From: Christensenella sp. UBA1260
GTDB taxonomy: Bacteria; Bacillota; Clostridia; Christensenellales; CAG-917
Length of the DNA: 6,416 nucleotides
NCBI GenBank assembly: GCA_002308155.1
Contig: DBVQ01000025.1
Coordinates: 1 to 6,416 of the forward strand
Direction of reading: 5' to 3'
Every line of letters starts with the position of its first letter. Positions within the stretch are counted from its first letter, which is position 1. A model generated the notes under the pieces. It searched no databases and had not been told where the DNA came from. It saw only the letters and a program-made list of their open reading frames with translations. Made by a program: the position numbers and the translations under genes. This document shows, piece by piece, positions 1-5,618 of this stretch.

Positions 1-19
1 TTTTTTGTTTGCCTTTTTC

Positions 20-457
20 TTAGTGGTTGTCGCAATACTCTTTCAAAGCCTTTTTGATGTAGAGATAGCGCTCGTATTTTTCCTGCGAAGCGAAATGCTT
101 TTCTCTTGATTGCGGATAATTCTCGTCATAGACGAGCACCTTGCCACCAAACTGCTCGCTTGTAAGGTCAAATCGGCAATCACCAACCACGTTGTAGCAA
201 TGCACACCACCACCTTCAAGCGGCACGCCATACACTTCGCCGCCAAAGATGTCCTGCACAAGGAAGGACGTGATTGAACACTGCCCCGCAGTCATGTTTT
301 GCTTGCTCCACTCCGCCCTAAAACTCGGCGCACAGGAAGCTTCGCACCAGACGTGCGTCATTGCATCGTACATATCGCGCGGGGTTTTCAACCCTTTATA
401 TTCTTCTGCAATCGGTTGACAATCTGCGTTTTGCCATCCCCAAAACTTGTATTCCAT
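20..457 (-). CDS. YunG-family protein of unknown function
   Basis: This 145-residue soluble protein resembles Bacillus YunG-like proteins; their function is not established. The recognisable core runs from about residue 57 to 105. It contains a GQCSIT segment with Cys60, a GGVHCYNVV segment with His86, and FDLTSEQF with Asp97. That Cys-His-Asp order recalls papain/transglutaminase-like folds, but a catalytic role is my inference. The C-terminal part (about 110-145) is charged and probably helical. There is no signal peptide or membrane segment, so a cytoplasmic location is likely. The ATG at 457 is preceded by a strong AAAGGAG site that overlaps the TAA stop of malQ, and only 11 nt separate the two genes, so it is the second gene of a malQ operon and is probably translationally coupled to it. 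Downstream on the minus strand only an A-rich 19 nt remains before the window edge, so a terminator cannot be judged. Confidence 0.85.
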   Translation of the reverse strand: MEYKFWGWQNADCQPIAEEYKGLKTPRDMYDAMTHVWCEASCAPSFRAEWSKQNMTAGQCSITSFLVQDIFGGEVYGVPLEGGGVHCYNVVGDCRFDLTSEQFGGKVLVYDENYPQSREKHFASQEKYERYLYIKKALKEYCDNH

Positions 458-468
458 ACTCTTCTCCT

Positions 469-1950
469 TTATCTCTCTGATTTTTCAACAAATCCGCGCA
501 CACGTGCCACGAGATCCTTTGTATAGTATTTCGCATTTATTCTCCACTGCCAGTTGCCCATAGGCTCGCTTGGACGGTTGAGACGCGCCTCTGCGCCAAG
601 GTTCAAATAGTCCGCAATCGGGATGACGCAAAGCGTAGCTTTGGAGTTCATGGCAAGTGAGATGAGAGCGTCCACTCTGCTCTCTCCCTTTGCGCGCGAG
701 CATTCCTTTTTGAAGACGGCAAGTTCTCTGCCTTTGAGTTCCGCCGCCCACTCGCGCGTAGTTGCATTGTCGTGCGTGCCCGTGTAGACAACGCAGTTTG
801 CCGAACGATAGTTCTTTGGTATATATTCGTTTTCGCTTGAGGAAAAACCAAATTGCAGCACCTTCATCCCGGGGTATCCCGTGGATTTCAAAAGCGCGCG
901 CACGTCAGGGGTTATGACGCCCAAGTCCTCCGCCAAAATCTTTGCGGAACGCACCTCTTTGCGCAGCACTTTGAAAAACTCTTCGCCGACGCCCTTGTTC
1001 CACCAACCGTTTCGTGCGGTCTTGTCGCCGTACGGGATTGTGTAGTAGCCGGCAAACCCGCGGAAGTGGTCTATGCGCAAAATATCGTAGAGTTCTTTTG
1101 CGTGTCTTATGCGCGCCATCCACCACGAAAAACCATCCTCTTGCATACGCTTCCAATCATAGATTGGATTGCCCCAAAGTTGCCCGTCCGCCGAGAAGGC
1201 ATCCGGAGGGCACCCAGCAACAAGTTTCGGCTCAAGTTTTTCGTCAAGCAGATAGCTGTTCCAATTACTCCAAACGTCCACGCTGTCATAGGCAACGTAG
1301 ATCGGGATGTCGCCGAGCACACTCACGCCCATTTGATGCGCATAGTCAAGCACCGCGCTCCACTGCTTGAAAAACTCATATTGCACAAACTTCCAAAACG
1401 CTATTTCTTTTTTGTGCTCTTTTTGATTTTCTTTTGCCTTTTCGTAGTTGCGTTCTTTCTCATCCCACTCGGCAAAAGATTTGAACCCGTTTTTGACTTT
1501 GAGCGCCATATAGAGCGCATAGTCGTCAAGCCAATAGGCGTTTTTATCAACAAACTCAAAATATTTGAGCCCCGTCACAAAGCGTGAATACGCCGTGCGC
1601 AAAACTTGATAGCGGTTTTCAAACAGCCAACCGTAGTCTATTGTTTTTGTGTCGTGCTTTTGGGTTTTGAGCTCGCTTGCGGTGAGAAGCCCGTCCTCGC
1701 GCAACAAATCCAAATCCACAAAATACGGATTGCCCGCCCACGCGCTTGGAGATTGATATGGCGAATCGCCGTAGGACGTTGGATTGAGCGGCAAAACCTG
1801 CCACACCTTCACCCCTGATTCCGCCAAAAAATCAACAAACTTGAACGCCTCTTTACCGCACGAACCTATGCCGTAGCGAGAAGGCAAGCTGCTCACCGGC
1901 ATAAGTATTCCGCTGCCGCGTGAAAACCCAAAACTCCTTTTCAATTTCAT
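469..1950 (-). CDS. malQ: 4-alpha-glucanotransferase (amylomaltase, GH77)
   Basis: This enzyme transfers alpha-1,4-glucan segments between maltodextrins in the cytoplasm, a step in maltose, starch or glycogen breakdown. The product is 493 residues, the usual length for short bacterial (Thermus-type) amylomaltases. Family landmarks are present in order: RGSGILMPVSSLPS near the N-terminus, GDSPYQSPSAWAGNPYF, DIPIYV, PPDAFSADGQLWGNP, then RIDHFRGF with the nucleophile Asp294, ILAEDLG with the acid/base Glu341, and GTHDN with the third catalytic carboxylate Asp394. There is no signal peptide. I chose the ATG at 1950 (MKLKRS) because GAGG lies 6 nt upstream and the predicted transcription start is near 1974. 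An in-frame ATG at 1962 and TTG at 1971 are upstream alternatives with too little leader. The gene leads a two-gene operon with the YunG-like gene and has a clear promoter. The motifs show small deviations, for example GTHDNAT where the family usually has GTHDNDT. Confidence 0.96.
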   Translation of the reverse strand: MKLKRSFGFSRGSGILMPVSSLPSRYGIGSCGKEAFKFVDFLAESGVKVWQVLPLNPTSYGDSPYQSPSAWAGNPYFVDLDLLREDGLLTASELKTQKHDTKTIDYGWLFENRYQVLRTAYSRFVTGLKYFEFVDKNAYWLDDYALYMALKVKNGFKSFAEWDEKERNYEKAKENQKEHKKEIAFWKFVQYEFFKQWSAVLDYAHQMGVSVLGDIPIYVAYDSVDVWSNWNSYLLDEKLEPKLVAGCPPDAFSADGQLWGNPIYDWKRMQEDGFSWWMARIRHAKELYDILRIDHFRGFAGYYTIPYGDKTARNGWWNKGVGEEFFKVLRKEVRSAKILAEDLGVITPDVRALLKSTGYPGMKVLQFGFSSSENEYIPKNYRSANCVVYTGTHDNATTREWAAELKGRELAVFKKECSRAKGESRVDALISLAMNSKATLCVIPIADYLNLGAEARLNRPSEPMGNWQWRINAKYYTKDLVARVRGFVEKSER

Positions 1951-1980
1951 TTTTCGCCTCATGAAAAACAATCTTAATAC

Positions 1981-2009
1981 ATTTTATCGCTTTCGTATTG
2001 ACAAGTCAA
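1981..2009 (-). promoter_or_regulatory. sigma-A-type promoter of malQ
   Basis: Read on the minus strand, TTGACT (complement of 2004-2009) is separated by exactly 17 bp from TAAAAT (complement of 1981-1986). Each box differs from consensus at one position. The predicted start near 1974 gives a leader of about 24 nt that includes the GAGG ribosome binding site of malQ. This is the best promoter in the window. Confidence 0.75.
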
Positions 2010-2013
2010 TACG
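1994..2013. promoter_or_regulatory. 20-bp palindrome over malQ -35 (putative operator)
   Basis: CGTATTGACAAGTCAATACG is an inverted repeat with two perfect 9-bp arms around a central AA. It contains the whole malQ -35 box, so a dimeric regulator bound here would block or modulate RNA polymerase. The palindrome is seen directly. The operator role is inferred from its position, and the regulator is not encoded in the window. Confidence 0.55.
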
Positions 2014-2055
2014 CAATTTTTGTCGCCAGCCAAAAAAGTTTTGAAAACCGATATT

Positions 2056-2068
2056 CTAACGGCATATT
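2056..2068 (-). repeat. 13-nt intergenic motif, copy 1
   Basis: The complement reads AATATGCCGTTAG and is identical to 5600-5612 on the plus strand. Both copies are intergenic. In this copy the following bases (AATATCGG) do not complete the hairpin that the other copy forms. It may be a dispersed intergenic element of this genome; two copies in one window are suggestive only. Confidence 0.4.
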
Positions 2069-2082
2069 TTTGCGAAAAATAT
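2064..2082. repeat. AT-rich 19-bp palindrome
   Basis: ATATTTTTGCGAAAAATAT has perfect 8-bp arms around GCG. It lies midway between the malQ and azlC promoters. It could be a protein site or bent upstream DNA, but AT-rich palindromes arise more readily by chance in a spacer of this composition. Confidence 0.35.
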
Positions 2083-2108
2083 TTTGTTTGATTATTTTGC
2101 ATTTTCAT

Positions 2109-2137
2109 TTGCATTTTAGCACATTATGTGCTAAGAT
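2109..2137 (+). promoter_or_regulatory. candidate azlC promoter
   Basis: TTGCAT (2109-2114), a 17-bp spacer and TAAGAT (2132-2137) form a moderate sigma-A-type promoter (3/6 and 4/6 matches). A start near 2144 would leave a leader of about 18 nt before the ATG at 2162, just enough for the GGCGGA ribosome binding site. The boxes are weak, as expected for a regulated promoter, so the call is tentative. Confidence 0.45.
2116..2134. promoter_or_regulatory. 19-bp palindrome in azlC promoter (putative operator)
   Basis: TTAGCACATTATGTGCTAA has perfect 9-bp arms around one T. It fills the spacer between the candidate -35 and -10 of azlC and overlaps the first bases of the -10, the classic place for a repressor site. 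Each half (TAGCACATT-like) resembles the E. coli Lrp consensus half-site YAGHAWATT. This is notable because Bacillus azlCD is controlled by the Lrp-like AzlB, but the link is inference. Confidence 0.55.
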
Positions 2138-2161
2138 TGTCATACTCTATTGGCGGAAACT

Positions 2162-2965
2162 ATGAAACAAAAGATTGGCACAACATTTTTAAAAGGTATG
2201 CGCGACAGCATTCCTGTCGCAATAGTCTATTTTGTCGTGTCGTTTACTTTTGGCGTGACCATTGCAAAATACGGGTTCCCATGTTGGTATGCCACCTTGC
2301 TTTCCGCAATCAACTTCACTTCCGTCGGACAATTTACCGGCGTCAGAATGATGATTGAGTCCGTTGCGATTTATGAGATTGGGCTTGCGATTTTGGTCGT
2401 CAATTTGCGCTATATTCTCTGCGGCATTTCAATTTCTCAAAAGCTTGACACAAAAAGCAAATGGAAGAGAATGCTCATCGGCATGTTTATCGCCGACGAA
2501 CTGTATGCGGTTATCGCAAACAAGCAAAAAGTCACGTTCAAATACTATATGGGACTTGTTCCACTTCCATACATCTGCTGGATTGCAGGCTCAACGGCGG
2601 GCGCATATATGGACGCCCTGCTCCCCGAACGCCTGCAAATGGCAATGGGCATCGCACTCTATTGCATGTTCATCGGGCTCATCATACCGCCCGCGATGCG
2701 CGACAAACGCTTGTTCTTCACAATCGGGCTTGCGGCAGGAATCAGTTGCCTATTGTATTTCACGCCATATCTCAACAGGATTTCATTTGGGTTTAGAATT
2801 GTCATCGCGGCAGTTGTTGCGGCAGTCGTGTCCGCACTTCTATTCCCCGTCTCGGGCATTGACGACAATTCTACATATGTGCGAGAAACTTTGCAAGACG
2901 AGACCTCGCCTCAAAATGAGGACGAAACAGGCGACCTGCCTGCAAGTGATACGGAGGTGTCGTGA
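2162..2965 (+). CDS. azlC: AzlC-family branched-chain amino-acid exporter, large subunit
   Basis: This is the large membrane subunit of the LIV-E/AzlCD (BrnFE-like) transporter, which exports branched-chain amino acids and gives azaleucine resistance in Bacillus. The 267-residue product starts with a short charged segment and has the AzlC hallmarks: RDSIPVAIVYFVVSFTFG early, the NFTSVGQFTG segment after the second hydrophobic stretch, VNLRYILCGISISQKL, and DELYAV in the middle. Several hydrophobic helices follow up to about residue 230. The last 35 or so residues form an acidic, polar tail that is unusual for the family. I chose the ATG at 2162 because GGCGGA lies just upstream; the in-frame TTG at 2150 would place that site inside the gene. 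Its TGA overlaps the azlD ATG by one base, so the two subunits are translationally coupled. Confidence 0.93.
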   Translation: MKQKIGTTFLKGMRDSIPVAIVYFVVSFTFGVTIAKYGFPCWYATLLSAINFTSVGQFTGVRMMIESVAIYEIGLAILVVNLRYILCGISISQKLDTKSKWKRMLIGMFIADELYAVIANKQKVTFKYYMGLVPLPYICWIAGSTAGAYMDALLPERLQMAMGIALYCMFIGLIIPPAMRDKRLFFTIGLAAGISCLLYFTPYLNRISFGFRIVIAAVVAAVVSALLFPVSGIDDNSTYVRETLQDETSPQNEDETGDLPASDTEVS

Positions 2966-2967
2966 TG
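2953..2967 (+). promoter_or_regulatory. azlD ribosome binding site and stop/start overlap
   Basis: A full GGAGG at 2953-2957 sits 7 nt before the ATG at 2965, inside the end of azlC. The azlC TGA (2963-2965) shares its A with that ATG. The site decides the azlD start over the GTG at 2962. Confidence 0.85.
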
Positions 2968-3276
2968 GATTTGAAATATATTCTCATAACCGCCGCCGTA
3001 ATGTGCGTCTGCACAGTCTTGCCAAGGATTATCCCGATAACCTTCTTTACTCATAGAGTAAAATCAAGATTTATAAAGTCCTTCTTGCACTACGTTCCAA
3101 GCGCAATTCTGTCCGCGATGGTTTTTCCTGCAATCTTCTTTGCAACGGGCAACGTCATAACGGCAACAGTGGGCACGGCGGTTGCGCTCATACTTGCGTT
3201 TATCAAAAAGATACCTTTCTTTATCGTTGCAATCGTGAGTGTCATAGTCGTTTTTGGGCTGAGTTTTGCGTTTTGA
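2965..3276 (+). CDS. azlD: AzlD-family branched-chain amino-acid exporter, small subunit
   Basis: This is the small membrane subunit that pairs with AzlC. The 103-residue product is almost entirely hydrophobic, with about four membrane segments (roughly residues 5-28, 42-62, 65-80 and 84-102). The family signature LPRIIPITFF follows the first segment, and HYVPSAILSAMVFPAIFF forms the second. The length is normal for AzlD. The start is fixed by the strong GGAGG site and the one-base overlap with azlC. The gene is followed after about 50 nt by a hairpin with a T-run, so azlCD forms a two-gene operon. Substrate specificity for branched-chain amino acids follows from the family and is not visible in the sequence. 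Confidence 0.93.
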   Translation: MDLKYILITAAVMCVCTVLPRIIPITFFTHRVKSRFIKSFLHYVPSAILSAMVFPAIFFATGNVITATVGTAVALILAFIKKIPFFIVAIVSVIVVFGLSFAF

Positions 3277-3299
3277 GCAAAAAATATCAAAAATACCTC

Positions 3300-3328
3300 T
3301 TGATTTTTTTTAAAAAACAATAGACAAT
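3300..3328 (+). promoter_or_regulatory. possible promoter of the GH27 gene
   Basis: TTGATT (3300-3305), a 17-bp spacer and GACAAT (3323-3328) each match consensus at four of six positions. A start near 3335 would lie within the left arm of the terminator hairpin, so the gene's own transcript would escape termination while azlCD transcripts would not. The spacer contains a T-run/A-run and a tandem ACAATAG repeat (3317-3330). Tentative. Confidence 0.35.
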
Positions 3329-3361
3329 AGAAGCAGGTGTTCCACCTACTTCTATTTTTTT
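3326..3361 (+). terminator. rho-independent terminator after azlD
   Basis: The left arm ATAGAAG-C-AGGTG (3327-3339) pairs with CACCT-A-CTTCTAT (3343-3355), with one C/A mismatch and a TTC loop, followed by seven T (3355-3361). The GH27 ribosome binding site GGAGAG begins at 3362, directly after the T-run. Confidence 0.8.
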
Positions 3362-3371
3362 GGAGAGAATT

Positions 3372-4997
3372 ATGAAAAGAAACAACATGTGTCCTATCTG
3401 CTACATCAAGCAACTCTTTATGAAGAAGAAACCTTCCAGCGTCAACCCTCACTTTGAGGACTACCCTATCGGCGCGGCAACAACTCCGCCAATGGGCTGG
3501 TCAAGCTGGAACACTTTTGCCAACCGCATCAATGAAAAACTCATCCTTGACACGGCAAAGGCTATGAAGGAAAAGGGCCTGCTTGACGCCGGCTACCGCT
3601 ACGTCAATCTTGACGACTGCTGGCAATCCTCTCTACGCACAGAAGACGGAGAACTTGTTGCAGACTATGAGACCTTTCCGCACGGCATGCCGTATCTTGT
3701 CAAAGAAGTCAACAAGCTCGGTTTCAAACTTGGCGCATACACCTCAAACGGCACTCTCACCTGCGAGGACTTGCCTGCAAGCTTGCATAGAGAATCCGTT
3801 GACGCATACACGCTTGCAAAGTGGGGCGTTGAGTATTTCAAATACGACTTCTGCCACCACGAATATCTCTCCAAAAACGCGCCTCTCGTTTACAGCATAA
3901 GCATCTCTCAATTTGACGGACATCCGATTGAGTATTCCGTGCAAAACGCAGTGCTCAGCGGACTGGCCAAGTTTATGACGGACACCAAGCTCCCTTCCGG
4001 ACACTTTGTATCCGGACTTGACGCAAACCTCGGCGCAATCACCTACAACAATATTGAGGTTGACGAGGACGGCAAATACGTGCTCACCATCAATATAAAG
4101 AAGAGCGGACAATTTGCCAAGTTTTTGGTTGCAAAAATCAATGACGAAAAGGAATATGAAATTGAGTTCCCTGACCAAAAGAAGTTCAACGTGACCGCAC
4201 GTTTCCAAGTTATTGTTGAGCTCAAAGCCGGCAAGAACACAATCAAGCTCTACAACCCAATCGCCTCAAAGGCGGACAGCGAGATGTATCAATATCGCCG
4301 CATGGGCTATGCCTTGAAACGCGCAACCGAAAGAGTGGCAAAAGAGGAAAAGCGTCCTGAAAAGCCAATCGTATTCTCCATCTGCGAATGGGGCTGGGGC
4401 AGACCGTACAACTGGGGCGCAAAGGCAGGCAACCTCTGGCGCACCACGCCGGACATCAAACCGATTTGGGTTTGGATCAAACTCATCTACGGCCACACGG
4501 TCAAACTCTATGCCAAGTCCAGCCAGGGGCACTACAACGACCCAGATATGCTTGAAGTCGGCAACGGCAAACTTACCTACAACCAAAACGTATCACACTT
4601 CTCACTTTGGTGCATGATGAACTCCCCTCTCATCCTCGGCAACGATATAAGAGAGATGTCCGACCAAGTGAAAGAGATTGTCACAAACAAGGCACTCATT
4701 GCCATAAACCAAGACCCACTTTGCAAAGCTGCAAAGCGTGTCAAAAAAGGCAAAGTGGATGTGCTTGCCAAACCGCTCGCAGACGGTAGCGTGGCAGTGT
4801 GCTTCTTCAACAAAAAGAACAGCAATCAATCCGCCAAGTTTGACTTGAACAGCTTGTGCGATGACGAATACGTGGCAATGAAAAAAGCAACTTCATATCA
4901 TGCAAGCGAACAGTGGACTGGTGAAGAAGTTGAAACGTCCGGCGTCCTTGAAGTCAAACTTGAAAAGAACGCCAGCAAAGTGTTTATAGTCAAATGA
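3372..4997 (+). CDS. GH27 alpha-galactosidase-like enzyme with inserted domain
   Basis: This retaining glycoside hydrolase of clan D most likely removes terminal alpha-galactosyl units from melibiose or raffinose-type sugars. The 541-residue product has the GH27 barrel motifs in order: PPMGWSSWNTF (about 41-51), NLDDCW (79-84), WGVEYFKYD with nucleophile Asp159, ICEWG (337-341), LWRTTPD with acid/base Asp361, GHYNDPDMLEVGNG (386-399), HFSLW and AINQDPL. A C-terminal beta-sandwich follows from about 450. Between Asp159 and the ICEWG strand lies an extra region of about 120-130 residues, which accounts for the length beyond the usual 400 or so. The nucleophile motif reads KYDFC where KYDNC is common. 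No signal peptide is seen; the N-terminus has a short CPIC-containing extension. The ATG at 3372 has GGAGAG upstream. Other GH27 activities, such as beta-L-arabinopyranosidase, cannot be excluded. No sugar transporter or regulator gene is adjacent. Confidence 0.93.
   Translation: MKRNNMCPICYIKQLFMKKKPSSVNPHFEDYPIGAATTPPMGWSSWNTFANRINEKLILDTAKAMKEKGLLDAGYRYVNLDDCWQSSLRTEDGELVADYETFPHGMPYLVKEVNKLGFKLGAYTSNGTLTCEDLPASLHRESVDAYTLAKWGVEYFKYDFCHHEYLSKNAPLVYSISISQFDGHPIEYSVQNAVLSGLAKFMTDTKLPSGHFVSGLDANLGAITYNNIEVDEDGKYVLTINIKKSGQFAKFLVAKINDEKEYEIEFPDQKKFNVTARFQVIVELKAGKNTIKLYNPIASKADSEMYQYRRMGYALKRATERVAKEEKRPEKPIVFSICEWGWGRPYNWGAKAGNLWRTTPDIKPIWVWIKLIYGHTVKLYAKSSQGHYNDPDMLEVGNGKLTYNQNVSHFSLWCMMNSPLILGNDIREMSDQVKEIVTNKALIAINQDPLCKAAKRVKKGKVDVLAKPLADGSVAVCFFNKKNSNQSAKFDLNSLCDDEYVAMKKATSYHASEQWTGEEVETSGVLEVKLEKNASKVFIVK
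3873..4274 (+). other. CBM35/CBM6-like beta-domain inserted in GH27 barrel
   Basis: This coding sub-region (about residues 168-301) interrupts the GH27 catalytic domain after the fourth barrel strand. It shows the pattern of a carbohydrate-binding beta-sandwich: IEYSVQNAVLSG at the start (compare the E-A-E-x-A opening of CBM6/35), GHFVSGLD, then IEVDEDGKYVLTINI, and ending RFQVIVELKAGKNTIKLYN, which resembles the family's closing L-aG-ntI-l-n strand. The barrel resumes at YQYRRMGYALKRA. Assignment to CBM35/6 is by eye and could be another beta-sandwich family. Confidence 0.6.
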
Positions 4998-5016
4998 GAC
5001 ACTTCGTGTCGTTTAT
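4998..5016 (+). terminator. short hairpin after the GH27 gene (weak terminator)
   Basis: GACAC-TTC-GTGTC (4998-5010) begins right after the TGA stop and is followed by GTTTATT. The five-pair stem and interrupted T-run make it a weak terminator at best, so some read-through into the glycosylase gene is possible. Confidence 0.35.
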
Positions 5017-5070
5017 TCTCGCTAAAACTCAACCAATGCTAGCAAGGATAATGCAGTTGCGTATATATTT

Positions 5071-5553
5071 ATGAATGCAAGACACATCAAACATCCTTTT
5101 CCACCTGTCATAGACAATGACTGCAAAGTGCTCATATTGGGAAGCGTGCCATCCGTCAAATCGGTTGAGGCAAACTTCTATTATGGGCATCCGCAAAATA
5201 GATTTTGGAAAGTCCTCTCCACGCTTTTGGGAGAGGATTTTGTCTCGGCGGACAAAGACGCAAAAAGGTTGCTTCTTCTTTCGCACCACATAGCACTCTA
5301 CGACAGCGTTGAGGAGTGCGACATCTTGGGCAGCAGCGATGCACACGTCAAAAACGTTGTCCCTGCCGACATAGAGGGCATGATTGAGGGCACCAAAATA
5401 TCAAAGATATTTTGCAACGGCAATACATCCTTGAAATATTTTGAAAAATACCACCCGACTCTTACAGCCACCCTGCTCCCTTCAACCAGCCCCGCCAACG
5501 CGAGTTGGACGCTTGAAAAACTGGTTGACGCATGGCGAATCATATTGAAATAA
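5071..5553 (+). CDS. DNA-deoxyinosine (hypoxanthine) glycosylase, UDG superfamily family 6
   Basis: This base-excision repair enzyme is predicted to remove hypoxanthine, the product of adenine deamination, from DNA. The 160-residue protein matches the hypoxanthine-DNA glycosylase family over its whole length: HPFPPVIDNDCKVLILGSVPSVKS (8-31), with the GSxPS motif at 24-28, then YYGHPQNRFW (37-46) with the conserved Asn43, a GSSDAHVKNVVPADI segment (87-101), FCNGNTS (114-120), and the closing LPSTSPANA (136-144) that inserts into the damaged DNA in this superfamily. It is cytoplasmic. The ATG at 5071 is the only usable in-frame start, since a TAA lies upstream at 5023-5025, but no Shine-Dalgarno site is properly spaced before it. 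The gene lies 73 nt after the GH27 gene and has a good terminator. It has no functional link to its neighbours. Confidence 0.92.
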   Translation: MNARHIKHPFPPVIDNDCKVLILGSVPSVKSVEANFYYGHPQNRFWKVLSTLLGEDFVSADKDAKRLLLLSHHIALYDSVEECDILGSSDAHVKNVVPADIEGMIEGTKISKIFCNGNTSLKYFEKYHPTLTATLLPSTSPANASWTLEKLVDAWRIILK

Positions 5554-5572
5554 TCAAAATAAAAAACATTAA

Positions 5573-5598
5573 AAAAGGCACTCAATCGAGTGCCTTTT
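5573..5598 (+). terminator. rho-independent terminator after the glycosylase gene
   Basis: AAAAGGCACTC (5573-5583), loop AATC, GAGTGCCTTTT (5588-5598) is a perfect hairpin 20 nt after the stop, with an A-run before and four T after. The flanking A and T runs allow it to work in both directions. Confidence 0.85.
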
Positions 5599-5599
5599 C

Positions 5600-5617
5600 A
5601 ATATGCCGTTAGGCATA
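5600..5617 (+). repeat. 13-nt intergenic motif, copy 2, with hairpin
   Basis: AATATGCCGTTAG (5600-5612) is the inverted copy of 2056-2068. Here it extends into a small hairpin, TATGCC (5602-5607), loop GTTA, GGCATA (5612-5617). It lies immediately after the terminator of the glycosylase gene. Function unknown. Confidence 0.45.
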
Positions 5618-5618
5618 A

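Noticed and set aside
853..1587. A 244-codon open frame on the plus strand, antisense to malQ
   Set aside because: It lies wholly inside malQ, whose catalytic motifs are intact. Its translation is rich in Arg, His and Val without recognisable motifs, as expected for a shadow frame.
1998..2003. Perfect TTGACA on the plus strand as a promoter for azlC
   Set aside because: No acceptable -10 box lies 16-18 bp downstream. The match is explained by the palindrome that carries the malQ -35 on the other strand.
2116..2134. Possible CIRCE element (HrcA heat-shock operator)
   Set aside because: TTAGCAC and GTGCTAA match the CIRCE arms in part, but CIRCE has 9-bp arms TTAGCACTC/GAGTGCTAA separated by 9 nt. 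Here the spacer is one base and the inner arm bases differ, and no chaperone gene follows.
2355..3056. A 233-codon plus-strand frame overlapping azlC and azlD
   Set aside because: The azlC frame has clear family motifs over the same bases. This frame's product is Ser/Arg/Cys-rich and unlike any family I know.
3317..3330. Tandem ACAATAG repeat as a CRISPR-like or iteron signal
   Set aside because: Only two 7-nt copies without spacers or further units; it is most likely chance sequence in an A-rich spacer.
3360..3371. TTG at 3360 as the start of the GH27 gene
   Set aside because: It would lie inside the terminator T-run and put the GGAGAG ribosome binding site within the coding region. ATG 3372 is correctly spaced.
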